Positions 1 through 9,691 of a DNA stretch of 64,000 nucleotides are shown in pieces. The stretch lies in NCBI GenBank assembly GCA_020161065.1, contig JAIUPH010000040.1:61961-125960 (forward strand), written 5' to 3'. The notes under the pieces were generated by a model. The model was not told where the DNA came from, did not search any database, and worked only from the letters and a program-made list of their open reading frames with translations. Origin of the DNA: Pseudomonadota bacterium (GTDB lineage: Bacteria > Pseudomonadota > Gammaproteobacteria > Burkholderiales > Burkholderiaceae_C). Made by a program: the position numbers and the translations under genes. Position 1 is the first letter of the stretch. Each line of letters begins with the position of its first letter.

Positions 1-1137
1 CCCGGAGCCGGCGGCTCCTACGTCGAGATGGGCGCCGAGGCCGCGCGCCGCGCGCTGGCCGACGCCGGCGTCGACTACCGGCACGTGCAGCAGGCCTACG
101 CCGGCTACGTCTACGGCGACTCGACCTGCGGCCAGTCGGCGCTGTACGAGGTGGGCCTCACCGGCATCCCGGTGGTCAACGTCAACAACAACTGCTCGAC
201 CGGTTCGTCGGCGCTGTTCCTGGCGCGCCAGGCGGTCGACAGCGGCGCCGTCGACTGCGCGCTGGCCCTCGGCTTCGAGCAGATGCAGCCCGGCGCGCTG
301 AAGTCGCACTGGGACGACCGCCCGGCGGCGATGGCCAAGGGCAACGCCGTGGTCCGCCAGCTCACCGGCGACGTCGACGGCCTGCCCGCCGCGCTGCGCA
401 TGTTCGGCGGCGCCGGCCGCGAGCACATGCGCCAGTACGGCACGACGATGGAAACCTTCGCCGCGATCCGCGCCAAGGCCAGCCGCCATGCGGCGAACAA
501 CCCGCTGGCCATCTTCCGCAAGGTGGTCAGCACCGAGGACGTGATGGCCGACCAGCCGGTGTGGCCGGGCGTGATGACGCGGCTGATGGCCTGCCCGCCG
601 ACCTGCGGCGCGGCGGCGGCGCTGGTCGTCTCCCAGCCCTTCGCGAAGCGCCACGGCCTGCGCACCCAGGTGCGCATCCTCGCGCAGGCGATGACGACCG
701 ACGGCCCCAGCTCGTTCGAGCCGCCGTCGCTGATCCGCGCCGTCGGCTTCGACATGGCGCGCGCCGCCGCCGGCCAGGTCTACGAGCGCGCCGGCGTCGG
801 CCCCGAGGACATCCGCGTCGCCGAGCTGCACGACTGCTTCGCCCACAACGAGCTGCTGACCTACGAGGCGCTGGGCTTGTGCCCCGAGGGCGGCGCCGCG
901 AAGTTCGTCGCCGACGGCGACAACACCTACGGCGGCCGCGTCGTCACCAACCCCTCGGGTGGCTTGTTATCCAAGGGCCATCCGCTGGGCGCCACCGGGC
1001 TGGCGCAGTGCTTCGAGCTGACGCAGCAGTTGCGCGGCAACGCCGAGGCGCGCCAGGTCGACGGCGTGCAGCTCGCGCTGCAGCACAACCTGGGCCTCGG
1101 CGGCGCCTGCGTCGTCACGCTGTACGGCCGCGGCTGA
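1..1137 (+). CDS. Thiolase / SCP-x-type lipid-transfer thiolase, 5' end outside window
   Basis: The reading frame is open from base 1, and the first residues (PGAGGSYVEM) fit the usual thiolase start after a short missing N-terminus, so the ATG at 28 is probably internal. About 378 residues are visible. The nucleophile region NNNCSTGSSAL and the C-terminal GGLLSKGHPLGATG motif are present, as in thiolases of the SCP-x/lipid-transfer group that cleave 3-ketoacyl-CoA. It heads an operon with two MaoC-type proteins, an SDR and an acyl-CoA dehydrogenase, which makes a side-chain or branched acyl-CoA degradation role likely. The substrate cannot be told from sequence. Confidence 0.88.
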   Translation, partial: PGAGGSYVEMGAEAARRALADAGVDYRHVQQAYAGYVYGDSTCGQSALYEVGLTGIPVVNVNNNCSTGSSALFLARQAVDSGAVDCALALGFEQMQPGALKSHWDDRPAAMAKGNAVVRQLTGDVDGLPAALRMFGGAGREHMRQYGTTMETFAAIRAKASRHAANNPLAIFRKVVSTEDVMADQPVWPGVMTRLMACPPTCGAAAALVVSQPFAKRHGLRTQVRILAQAMTTDGPSSFEPPSLIRAVGFDMARAAAGQVYERAGVGPEDIRVAELHDCFAHNELLTYEALGLCPEGGAAKFVADGDNTYGGRVVTNPSGGLLSKGHPLGATGLAQCFELTQQLRGNAEARQVDGVQLALQHNLGLGGACVVTLYGRG

Positions 1138-1165
1138 ATCGGGTCCATCGAAAGGAAGCGAAGAC

Positions 1166-1609
1166 ATGGCAGACAAGAGCTTGATCGGCCGCGTGCTGAA
1201 CCACGGCAAGGTCGACGTCGAGAAGGGGCGGCTGCGCTTCTTCGCCAAGGCCACCGGCCAGGCCGATCCGGTCTACAGCGACGAGGCGGCGGCGCGCGAC
1301 GCCGGCCACCCGGCGCTGCCGGTGCCGCCGACTTTCCTGATGTGCCTGAACAGCGAGGTCGGCAGCCTGCTCGACACGCTGAACACGCTGCGACTCGACC
1401 TCGGCCGCATCCTGCATGCCGAGCAGGCCTTCGACTACCACCGCGCGGCCTACGCCGGCGACACGCTGAGCTTCGAGACCAAGGTGGCCGACGTCTACGA
1501 GAAGAAGGGCGGCGCGCTGCTCTTCGTCGTCAACCAGACGCGGGTGACCAACCAGCGCGGCGAGCATGTCGCCGACCTGCGCAGCACGATCGTGCAGCGC
1601 AACGCCTGA
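1166..1609 (+). CDS. MaoC-like N-terminal (FAS1-type) dehydratase domain protein
   Basis: A 147-residue hotdog-fold protein like the N-terminal half of MaoC/HTD2 dehydratases, with FFAKATGQADPVYSDEAAA near residue 25 and a VPPTFL segment after it. It lies 28 bases after the thiolase, with a purine-rich AAGGAA ribosome site ahead of the ATG. Single-domain MaoC proteins of this kind usually pair with a second MaoC subunit to hydrate 2-enoyl-CoA, and the next gene is exactly that. The pairing is inferred from adjacency; the substrate is unknown. Confidence 0.82.
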   Translation: MADKSLIGRVLNHGKVDVEKGRLRFFAKATGQADPVYSDEAAARDAGHPALPVPPTFLMCLNSEVGSLLDTLNTLRLDLGRILHAEQAFDYHRAAYAGDTLSFETKVADVYEKKGGALLFVVNQTRVTNQRGEHVADLRSTIVQRNA

Positions 1610-1623
1610 GAGGAGCCGGCACG

Positions 1624-2046
1624 ATGAACAAGTCCCTGAGCCACGCCGACGTGAAGGTCGGCGACACGCTGCCGGCGCTGACGCTGCCGGCCATCGGCCG
1701 CACCACGCTGGCGCTGTACGCCGGCGCTTCGGGCGACCACAACCCGATCCACATCGACATCGACTTCGCGCGCCGCTCGCGCATGCCCGACGTGTTCGCC
1801 CACGGCATGCTGTCGGCCGCCTACGTGGCGCGCGCGCTCACCGACTGGGCGCCGCAGCGCCAGCTGCGCAGCCTGGCGCTGCGCTTCACCGGCATCACCC
1901 ACCTGGGCCACCGGCCGACCTGCAGCGGCCGCGTGACCGAGACCTTCGAGGCCGGCGGCGAACGCCGCGCCAGGGTCGAGCTGCGCTGCGCCAACCAGTA
2001 CGGCGAGGACAAGATCGTCGGCGAAGCCGTGCTGGCGCTGGACTGA
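1624..2046 (+). CDS. MaoC family (R)-hydratase subunit
   Basis: This 140-residue MaoC protein starts at the ATG at 1624, preceded by GAGAGGAGC. The motif GASGDHNPIHIDIDFAR near residues 36-52 carries the Asp/His pair of the hydratase active site, followed by FAHGMLSAAYVARAL typical of MaoC. It lies 14 bases after the previous MaoC-like gene, and the two probably form a heteromeric enoyl-CoA hydratase. The frame is also open further upstream, but that would overlap the previous gene completely, so the later ATG is chosen. Confidence 0.87.
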   Translation: MNKSLSHADVKVGDTLPALTLPAIGRTTLALYAGASGDHNPIHIDIDFARRSRMPDVFAHGMLSAAYVARALTDWAPQRQLRSLALRFTGITHLGHRPTCSGRVTETFEAGGERRARVELRCANQYGEDKIVGEAVLALD

Positions 2047-2095
2047 GCACCGCCGCCTTTTCCCAATCCCCCAACCCTTTCGCAACGAGAACCCC

Positions 2096-2926
2096 ATGAG
2101 CAAGCTCGCAGGCAAGACCGCCCTCATCACCGGCTCGGGCCGCGGCATCGGCCGCGCCCTGGCGCTGAAGCTCGCCGCCGACGGCGCGCGCCTGGTCATC
2201 AACGACCTCGACGCCGAGCCGGCCGACGAGGTGGTGGGGCTGATCCGCGCGGCCGGCGGCGAAGCCGTGGCCTGCGTCGGCAGCGTCACCGCGCCCGACT
2301 TCGCCGAGCGCTTCGTCAAGACCGCGGTCGACCACTACAAGAGCATCGACATCGTCGTCAACAACGCCGGCTACACCTGGGACAACGTGATCCAGAAGAT
2401 GAGCGACGAGCAGTGGTACGCGATCATCGACGTGCACCTGACGGCGCCCTTCCGCATCCTGCGCACCGCCTACCCGGTGATCAGCGCGGCCGCCAAGGCC
2501 GACCTGGCGGCCGGCCGCGAGGTGTTCCGCAAGGTCGTCAACGTTTCGTCGGCGGCCGCCGGCGGCAACCCCGGCCAGGCCAACTACTCGTCGGCCAAGG
2601 CCGGCATCATCGGCCTGACCAAGACGCTGGCCAAGGAATGGGGGCGGCTGAAGGTCAACGTCAACTGCGTCGCCTTCGGCCACATCGAAACGCGGCTGAC
2701 CGTGCCCTTCGCCGGCGCCGAGAGCGCCACCGTGGACATCGAGGGCCGCAAGATCAAGGTCGGCATCAGCCAGGAGCTGGTCGAGATGTCCAAGAAGATG
2801 ATCCCGCTCGGCCGCCCCGGCTCGGCCGAGGAAGCCGCCGGCTCGCTGTCGCTGTTCTGCGGCCCCGAATCGAACTACATCAGCGGCCAGGTGATCGTCT
2901 GCGGCGGCGGCTTCGGCTCGCTGTGA
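2096..2926 (+). CDS. SDR family 3-hydroxyacyl-CoA/3-oxoacyl reductase
   Basis: A 276-residue classical short-chain dehydrogenase. The cofactor motif TGSGRGIG is at residues 12-19, NNAG at 89-92, a catalytic Ser at about 151 and YSSAK giving Tyr164/Lys168. Asp at the end of the second beta strand (VINDLD) suggests NAD(H) rather than NADP(H). In this operon it most likely oxidises the 3-hydroxyacyl-CoA made by the MaoC pair before thiolytic cleavage. A roughly 25-residue insert near 125-150 and the extended C-terminal part resemble the HSD17B4-type SDRs of steroid and branched acyl-CoA pathways, but that is only an impression. Confidence 0.88.
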   Translation: MSKLAGKTALITGSGRGIGRALALKLAADGARLVINDLDAEPADEVVGLIRAAGGEAVACVGSVTAPDFAERFVKTAVDHYKSIDIVVNNAGYTWDNVIQKMSDEQWYAIIDVHLTAPFRILRTAYPVISAAAKADLAAGREVFRKVVNVSSAAAGGNPGQANYSSAKAGIIGLTKTLAKEWGRLKVNVNCVAFGHIETRLTVPFAGAESATVDIEGRKIKVGISQELVEMSKKMIPLGRPGSAEEAAGSLSLFCGPESNYISGQVIVCGGGFGSL

Positions 2927-2939
2927 CGCGGAGCGCACG

Positions 2940-4085
<1,146 letters not shown>

Positions 4086-4107
4086 GCCCCGGCGCGACGG
4101 CGTCGGC

Positions 4108-5358
4108 TCAAGCCGCGCAACTGCGAAAGCCGGCCGGCACGTCGCTGCGCCCGGGCGGGAAGAAGTTGCGGTACTTCGCATCGCGCAGGCGCGGCTGCGT
4201 GCAGTGCGACGCGCCCTTGAGCACCGGCCGGCCGTCGAACCAGGGCGCCGAGTAGTCGCGGTAGGGGTGCGGCTGGAAGCCGGGAAACGGCGCAAACGGG
4301 CTGGCCGTCCATTCCCACACGTCGCCCCAGCGAAAGGCCGGCCCGGCGGTGCCGGCGGCGCATTCCCACTCGGCCTCGGTCGGCAGGCGGCGGCCGGCCC
4401 AGCGGCACCAGGCCTCGGCTTCGTGCCGCGTCAGGTGGCAGGCGGGCTCGCGCGGGTCGAGCGCCGTCCACTGGCCGTCGCGCCACTGTTGCCACCGGGC
4501 ACCGTCGCGCCTCAGATAACGCGGCATCTGGACGTCATGCATGCCATGTACGTCACGTACATCCTGCGCGGCGCGCCAGGCGGCGCCGGCGGCCGACCAC
4601 CATTCGGGCTGGCCGTAGCCGCCGGCTGCGACGAACGGCAGGAACTCGGCCCAGCGCACGGCCTGGGCGTCGATGACGAAGGGCGCCAGCGCCACCTCGG
4701 CGCCGGGCAGCTCGTTGTCGAAGGCGAAGCCGCGCATCGCGGCGTGGCCCAGCCGCCAGGCTTGCGCCGGCAGCGCCAGCGCGGCACCCGGCTCGGGCAG
4801 CGGCGGGGCGCGCCAGCGCGGGTCGTCGATCGCGATGCCCAGGCTGCGCGCCATGTACAGCGCCGCCTCGTGGTGCATGTCTTCGTGCAGCAAGGCGAGG
4901 CGAAAGAAGTACAGCGCGTCGTCGTCGTCGGCGTCGGCCTGCCGCAGCAGCGCCAGGGTCTGCTCCAGCTGGCGCGCCAGGTCGTCGCGCGTGGCGTCGG
5001 CGTCGGGCAGCGCCAGTTGCCAGCGGCTGTCGTGCGGCACGCGGCTGGAGTCGTACAGCGCATCGGCACCGGCGCGCAGCGGCGCATGGCGCGGCCGTTC
5101 GGGGTCGGCCCGCACGCCGGCGGCGAGCACTGGATTGCGGGCGATCCAGTAGGCCTGGAACCAGCCGATGTGGCCCAGCTCCCACAGCGGCGGGTTGAGC
5201 GCCGGGTGCAGTGGCACCCGCAGGCCCGGCAAGGCCTGCTCGTAGCGCGCAAAGGTGGCCAGCGTGTCGGCGCGGCTGGCCTGCAGCAGCGCCGCCAGCA
5301 CGGCCGGCGGGCCGCGGCGGGCGGCCTCGGCGGCGCGCGTTAGGCTTGCATCGTGCAT
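4108..5358 (-). CDS. senA: Selenoneine synthase SenA
   Basis: A 416-residue protein with an N-terminal DinB-like domain and a C-terminal FGE-sulfatase (formylglycine-generating-enzyme) domain, the architecture of EgtB and SenA. The iron site is His63 (ELGHIGW) with His158 and His162 in LHEDMHHEA. The catalytic domain shows RRLPTEAEWE, GDVWEWTASPF and GFRSC. SenA is known to join hercynine to a selenosugar and form the C-Se bond of selenoneine. It is called SenA rather than EgtB because its divergent neighbour is a SenB-type glycosyltransferase. The start is the ATG at 5358; the two genes' start codons overlap, so expression must be coordinated from inside or upstream of each other. Confidence 0.86.
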   Translation of the reverse strand: MHDASLTRAAEAARRGPPAVLAALLQASRADTLATFARYEQALPGLRVPLHPALNPPLWELGHIGWFQAYWIARNPVLAAGVRADPERPRHAPLRAGADALYDSSRVPHDSRWQLALPDADATRDDLARQLEQTLALLRQADADDDDALYFFRLALLHEDMHHEAALYMARSLGIAIDDPRWRAPPLPEPGAALALPAQAWRLGHAAMRGFAFDNELPGAEVALAPFVIDAQAVRWAEFLPFVAAGGYGQPEWWSAAGAAWRAAQDVRDVHGMHDVQMPRYLRRDGARWQQWRDGQWTALDPREPACHLTRHEAEAWCRWAGRRLPTEAEWECAAGTAGPAFRWGDVWEWTASPFAPFPGFQPHPYRDYSAPWFDGRPVLKGASHCTQPRLRDAKYRNFFPPGRSDVPAGFRSCAA

Positions 5359-6366
5359 CCGGACACCCTCGTCATCGTGACGCCGGCGCTGGCCGCGGCC
5401 AACAACGGCAACTGGCAGACGGCCCACCGCTGGGCCGGCATGCTGCGGCCAGCTTACCGCGTGCACCTGGCCGCGCAGTGGCAGGCCGGCGACGAGGCCG
5501 CGATGATCGCGCTGCACGCGCGGCGCTCGGCGCCGGCGGTGGCGGCCTGGCGCGCCGCCCACCCGGCGCGGCCGCTGCTGCTGGTGCTGACCGGCACCGA
5601 CCTGTACCGCGACATCGCGCTCGACGCCGAGGCCCGCCGCTCGCTGGCCCTCGCCGATGCGCTGGTGCTGCTGAACGAACTGGGCGCGCGCAGCCTGCCC
5701 GAGGCGCTGCGGCCGAAGGCGCACGTCATCCTGCAGTCCTGCGCCGCGCGCCGGCCGCTGCCGCGAACCGGGCGCCACCTGCGCGCCGTGATGGTGGGCC
5801 ATCTGCGCGACGAGAAGGATCCGCGCACCTACTGGCGCGCCGCCGAGCGGCTGGCGGCGCGCGCCGACATCGTGTTCGATCACATCGGCGCCGCGCTGGA
5901 CCCGACGCTCGGCGCCGAGGCCGGCGCGCTGGCGGCCCGGCTGCCGCGCCTGCGCTGGCTGGGGGCGCTGGCGCATGCCGAGACACGCCGGCGCATCCAG
6001 GCCGCGCACGTGCTGGTGCACGCCAGCCGCATGGAAGGCGGCGCGCATGTCGTCATCGAAGCCATTCGCAGCGGCACGCCGGTGCTGGCCACGCGCATCG
6101 ACGGCAACGTCGGCCTGCTGGGCAGCGGCTACCAAGGCCTGTTCGAGCCCGGCGACGACGCGGCGCTGGCCGCGCTGCTGGTGCGCGCCCGCGACGACGC
6201 CGCCCTGCTGCCGCGGCTGGCGGCGCAACTGGCGCCGCGCGCGCCGCTGTTCGCGCCCGCGGCCGAGCGCAGCGCGCTGCGGCAACTCGTCGGCCACTGC
6301 CTGGCGGCCGGCGGCCGCACCGCCCCCGCAGACGGGGGTGGTCGAAGCGGGCCGCCTCGCCTGTAA
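5353..6366 (+). CDS. senB: Selenosugar synthase SenB (TIGR04348-type glycosyltransferase)
   Basis: A 337-residue family-4-like glycosyltransferase starting at a GTG. The N-terminus VIVTPALAAANNGNWQTAHR is the hallmark of this small family. LTGTDLYRDI lies near residue 80, and a donor-binding segment HASRMEGGAHVVIEA near 220-235. SenB is known to make a selenosugar from selenophosphate and a UDP-sugar, which SenA then uses. The gene is divergent to senA with a 6-base overlap of the 5' ends. No selenophosphate synthase (senC/selD) lies nearby, so that step must be encoded elsewhere. The last about 25 residues are low-complexity. Confidence 0.85.
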   Translation: MHPDTLVIVTPALAAANNGNWQTAHRWAGMLRPAYRVHLAAQWQAGDEAAMIALHARRSAPAVAAWRAAHPARPLLLVLTGTDLYRDIALDAEARRSLALADALVLLNELGARSLPEALRPKAHVILQSCAARRPLPRTGRHLRAVMVGHLRDEKDPRTYWRAAERLAARADIVFDHIGAALDPTLGAEAGALAARLPRLRWLGALAHAETRRRIQAAHVLVHASRMEGGAHVVIEAIRSGTPVLATRIDGNVGLLGSGYQGLFEPGDDAALAALLVRARDDAALLPRLAAQLAPRAPLFAPAAERSALRQLVGHCLAAGGRTAPADGGGRSGPPRL

Positions 6367-6469
6367 CGAAAAGCTGCTGCCTTCTATACTGCCCGCGGCC
6401 TGGCGACAGCCGGGTCACGTCGGTGAAGTTCGGCCGCCCCAGGCGGCCGCGTGGGGTTTGCGCACTGCG

Positions 6470-9400
6470 ATGAGTTTCGAGTCCATCGTCGATGCCGCCG
6501 TGGCGCTGTTGCGGCGCCGCGGCCGCGTCACCTATCGCATGCTGCAGCGCGAATTCGCGCTCGACGACGCGGCGCTGGCCGACCTGCGCGACGAACTGGT
6601 GCTGGGCCAGCGCGTGGCCCGCGACGAAGGCGGCCTGGTGCTCGAATGGACCGATCGCGGCAACGACGTGTCCGAGCGGCGCTGGCTGACGGTGTTGTTC
6701 TGCGACCTGGTCGGCTCCACGCGCTTGTCGGCGCAGCTCGACCCGGAAGACCTGCACGACGTCGTGCGGCGCTACCACGACACCTGCACCGAGGCGCTGC
6801 AGCCCACCGGCGGCTGGATCGCCCAGTACATGGGCGACGGCCTGATGGTGTACTTCGGCTATCCCAACGCCAACGAAGACGATGCCGAACGCGCGGTGCG
6901 CGCCGGGCTGAGCCTGGTGCAAGCGGTGGCGCGCCTGAGCCGCGAGCTGCAGCCGCGCGTGCCCAGCGCCCTGGCCGTGCGCGTGGGCATCCACACCGGC
7001 CGCGTGGTGGTCGGCGGGCTGGGCGACGCGCGCAACCGCGAGAACCTGGCGATGGGCGAGGCGCCCAACCTGGCCGCGCACATCCAGGCGCATGCCGAGC
7101 CCGGCACGGTGCTGGTCAGCGCCGCCACCTGGGAGCTGCTGCCGCCCGGCTTCGACGCCGAGGACCTGGGCCCGGTGGTGCTGAAGGATCCGTCGCGCCC
7201 GCTGCACCTGCTGCGCGTGCGCGGCGAGCGCCGCACCCACGGCGCCGCCGAAGCGCCCCCGGCGCCGCGGCTGGAAGCGGCCGATGGCCCGTTCGCGCGC
7301 TTGTGCACGCTGTGGGCGCAGGTGCGCCACGGCCCGGGCCGCGTGCTGCTGCTGCGCGGCGAGGCGGGCCTGGGCAAGTCGCGCCTGGCGGCCGAGCTGT
7401 GCGGCCTGGCCGCGCGCGACCGCGTGCCGCTGCGCATGCTGCGCTGCTCGGCCTTTCACCGCCACACGGCGCTGCACCCCATCGCCAGCGAACTGCTGGC
7501 GATGGCCGGGCTGGACCCCGATGCGCCCGGCGACGACGTGCCGCGGCGGCTGGCCGGCGCGCTGCAGGCCGACGGCATCCACCACCCCGCGGCCGAGCGG
7601 CTGCTGCCCGCGCTGTACGGCGCGGCCCCGGCCGCTGGCGAGCGCCCGGCTGCCGGCGCCTTGTCGGCCGAGCAGCGCATGCAGGCGCTGCAGGCGCTGA
7701 TGGCCGACTGGCTGGCCGCCGGCGCGCGCAACGGCCCGGCCCTGCTGCTGTGCGAAGACGTGCAATGGGCCGACCCGTCGACGCTGGCGGTGCTGCGCCG
7801 CCTGGCCGGCAAGCTGCCGCCCGGGCTGCTGCTGCTGATGACGGCCCGGCCCGAGATCGAGCTGGCCTTCGACCCGCCGCCGCCCGAAGTGATCGGGCTC
7901 GACCGCATGGCGGCGCCGTTCATCCGCGAGATCGTGCTAGGCCTGCCCGGTGCGCAGGCGCTGCCGGCGGCCACGCTGGAGCGCATCGCCGTGCTCGCCG
8001 AAGGCGTGCCGCTGTACGCCGAGCAGATCGCGCGCTCGGTGCTCGAAACGCTGCACGACGCGCCGGGCAGCGACGGCGACGGCGACGCCGGCCGCGCGGG
8101 CGACGCGCCGGCGTCGATCGAAGTGCCGGCCAGCCTGAGCGCGTCGCTGCTGGCGCGGCTGGACCGCATGGGCTCGGCCAAGGCCGTGGCCCAGGTGGCC
8201 GCGCTGCTGGGCCCGGTGTTCTCGCGCCAGCTCCTGGCCGCCGTCTGCGGGCTGCCGCCGGCCGAGCTGTCCGGCGCGCTGGCGCAGCTGGAACGCGGCG
8301 GCATTCTGCGCGCCGCCGACGTCGGCGCGCCCGGCCGCTACGTGTTCGGCCATGCGCTGCTGCAGGCCGTCGCGGCCGACTCGATGCTGCGCGCCGCGCG
8401 CCAGGCCGCGCATGCCCACATCGCCGAGGTGCTGCAGTCGAACTTCGCCGCCGCCACGCAGGCCGAGCCCGAGACGCTGGCGCGCCACTTCAGCGGCGCC
8501 GGCAAGCCCTGGCAGGCCGCGGCGCAATGGCGGCGCGCCGGCGAGCAGGCGCTGGCGCGCTCGGCACTGGTCGAGGGCTTGTCGCACCTGCGGCTGGGCA
8601 TGGACGAGCTGGCCGCCCTGCCCGCCGGCGCGGAGCGCGACGCGCTGGAGCTGTCGCTGCAGATTCCGCTGGCCAGCGCGCTGCGCGCCGTGCAAGGCGT
8701 GGCCGCGCAGGCCACCGGCCAGGCCTACGAACGCGCCGTGGCGCTGGCCGAGCAGCGCGCCGATGGCGAGGGCTTGATCCCGGCGCTCAACGGCTTGTAC
8801 TCGTACCACCTGGTGGGCAACCGCTTCGACGCCGCGCGCGCGCCCGCCGAGCGGCTGCTGGCCGAAGCCAGCGCGCGCGGCAACGCGCTGTTCCAGATGA
8901 TCGGCCATCGCGCCGTCGGCGCCGTGGCGCTGCACATCGGCGAGCCCAAGGCGGCGCTCGCCCATCTGGAACGCGGGCTGGCCATGTACGACGGGCCGAC
9001 GCACGCGCCGCTGGCGCCGCAGCTGGGCATCGACCACCGCGTGATGACGTCCAACTTCCTGGCGCTGGCCTGCGCGGTGCTGGGCGAGGACGAACGCGCG
9101 CAGGCGGTCCTGGCCGATTCACTGGCCTGGGCCAACGAGATCGGCCACGCGCACAGCGTCGGACAGGCCTTGTCGTTCCGCTGCATCGTCGGCGCGCTGC
9201 ACGACGACTGGGCCGCCATGCCGGCCGAGGCCGAACGCACGAGCGCGCTCGCCCGCCAGCACGGCTTGACGCTGATGCAGATCGTCGGCGAGTTCTTCAC
9301 GCTGGCCACGCAGGCCCTGCAAGGCCCGACCGCCGAGGTGGCGCCGGCCGTCGCCGGCATGCAGGCCGCGCTGCAGCGCTGGTGGGCCACCGGCGCCTAC

Positions 9401-9691
9401 AACTACCGCCCGCTGTGCCAGTCTTTGCTGGCGCGGGCGCTGGCGCGGCTGCAGCGGCACGACGAAGCGCTGGCGCTGCTCGAACTGGCCCAGCGGCAGA
9501 TGGCCGAAGCCGGCGAGCGCTGGATCGAAGCGCCGCTGTGGCGCTTGCGCGGCGAACTGTTGCCCGCGGGCTCGGCGGCGCAGGCCGAGGCCTGGGCGCA
9601 AGGCCGCGCGGTGGCCCGCTCGCAGGGAGCACTGGGCCTGCTGCGGCGCTTCGTGGCGCCGGCGCCGGCCGAGATTCAAGACGCCGATTGA
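6470..9691 (+). CDS. Class III adenylate/guanylate cyclase fused to AAA-type ATPase and TPR region
   Basis: A 1073-residue signalling protein. A small winged-helix-like N-terminus (1-65) is followed by a class III cyclase domain (about 70-255) with LFCDLVGSTR carrying the first metal Asp79 and MGDGLMVYFG carrying Asp123. A STAND/AAA ATPase follows with P-loop GEAGLGKS near 297-304 and Walker B LLLCEDVQWAD near 425. The remaining C-terminal half is alanine-rich helical repeats of TPR type. It would make cAMP or cGMP in response to an unknown ligand. Its end overlaps by 16 bases the end of the convergent flavin monooxygenase gene. A protein with a cyclic-nucleotide-binding domain sits at the far side of that operon. 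Confidence 0.87.
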   Translation: MSFESIVDAAVALLRRRGRVTYRMLQREFALDDAALADLRDELVLGQRVARDEGGLVLEWTDRGNDVSERRWLTVLFCDLVGSTRLSAQLDPEDLHDVVRRYHDTCTEALQPTGGWIAQYMGDGLMVYFGYPNANEDDAERAVRAGLSLVQAVARLSRELQPRVPSALAVRVGIHTGRVVVGGLGDARNRENLAMGEAPNLAAHIQAHAEPGTVLVSAATWELLPPGFDAEDLGPVVLKDPSRPLHLLRVRGERRTHGAAEAPPAPRLEAADGPFARLCTLWAQVRHGPGRVLLLRGEAGLGKSRLAAELCGLAARDRVPLRMLRCSAFHRHTALHPIASELLAMAGLDPDAPGDDVPRRLAGALQADGIHHPAAERLLPALYGAAPAAGERPAAGALSAEQRMQALQALMADWLAAGARNGPALLLCEDVQWADPSTLAVLRRLAGKLPPGLLLLMTARPEIELAFDPPPPEVIGLDRMAAPFIREIVLGLPGAQALPAATLERIAVLAEGVPLYAEQIARSVLETLHDAPGSDGDGDAGRAGDAPASIEVPASLSASLLARLDRMGSAKAVAQVAALLGPVFSRQLLAAVCGLPPAELSGALAQLERGGILRAADVGAPGRYVFGHALLQAVAADSMLRAARQAAHAHIAEVLQSNFAAATQAEPETLARHFSGAGKPWQAAAQWRRAGEQALARSALVEGLSHLRLGMDELAALPAGAERDALELSLQIPLASALRAVQGVAAQATGQAYERAVALAEQRADGEGLIPALNGLYSYHLVGNRFDAARAPAERLLAEASARGNALFQMIGHRAVGAVALHIGEPKAALAHLERGLAMYDGPTHAPLAPQLGIDHRVMTSNFLALACAVLGEDERAQAVLADSLAWANEIGHAHSVGQALSFRCIVGALHDDWAAMPAEAERTSALARQHGLTLMQIVGEFFTLATQALQGPTAEVAPAVAGMQAALQRWWATGAYNYRPLCQSLLARALARLQRHDEALALLELAQRQMAEAGERWIEAPLWRLRGELLPAGSAAQAEAWAQGRAVARSQGALGLLRRFVAPAPAEIQDAD

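Noticed and set aside
4108-5358. EgtB (ergothioneine synthase) instead of SenA
   Set aside because: The fold is shared, but the divergent partner is a SenB-type glycosyltransferase and no egtD is beside it. EgtB remains the alternative.
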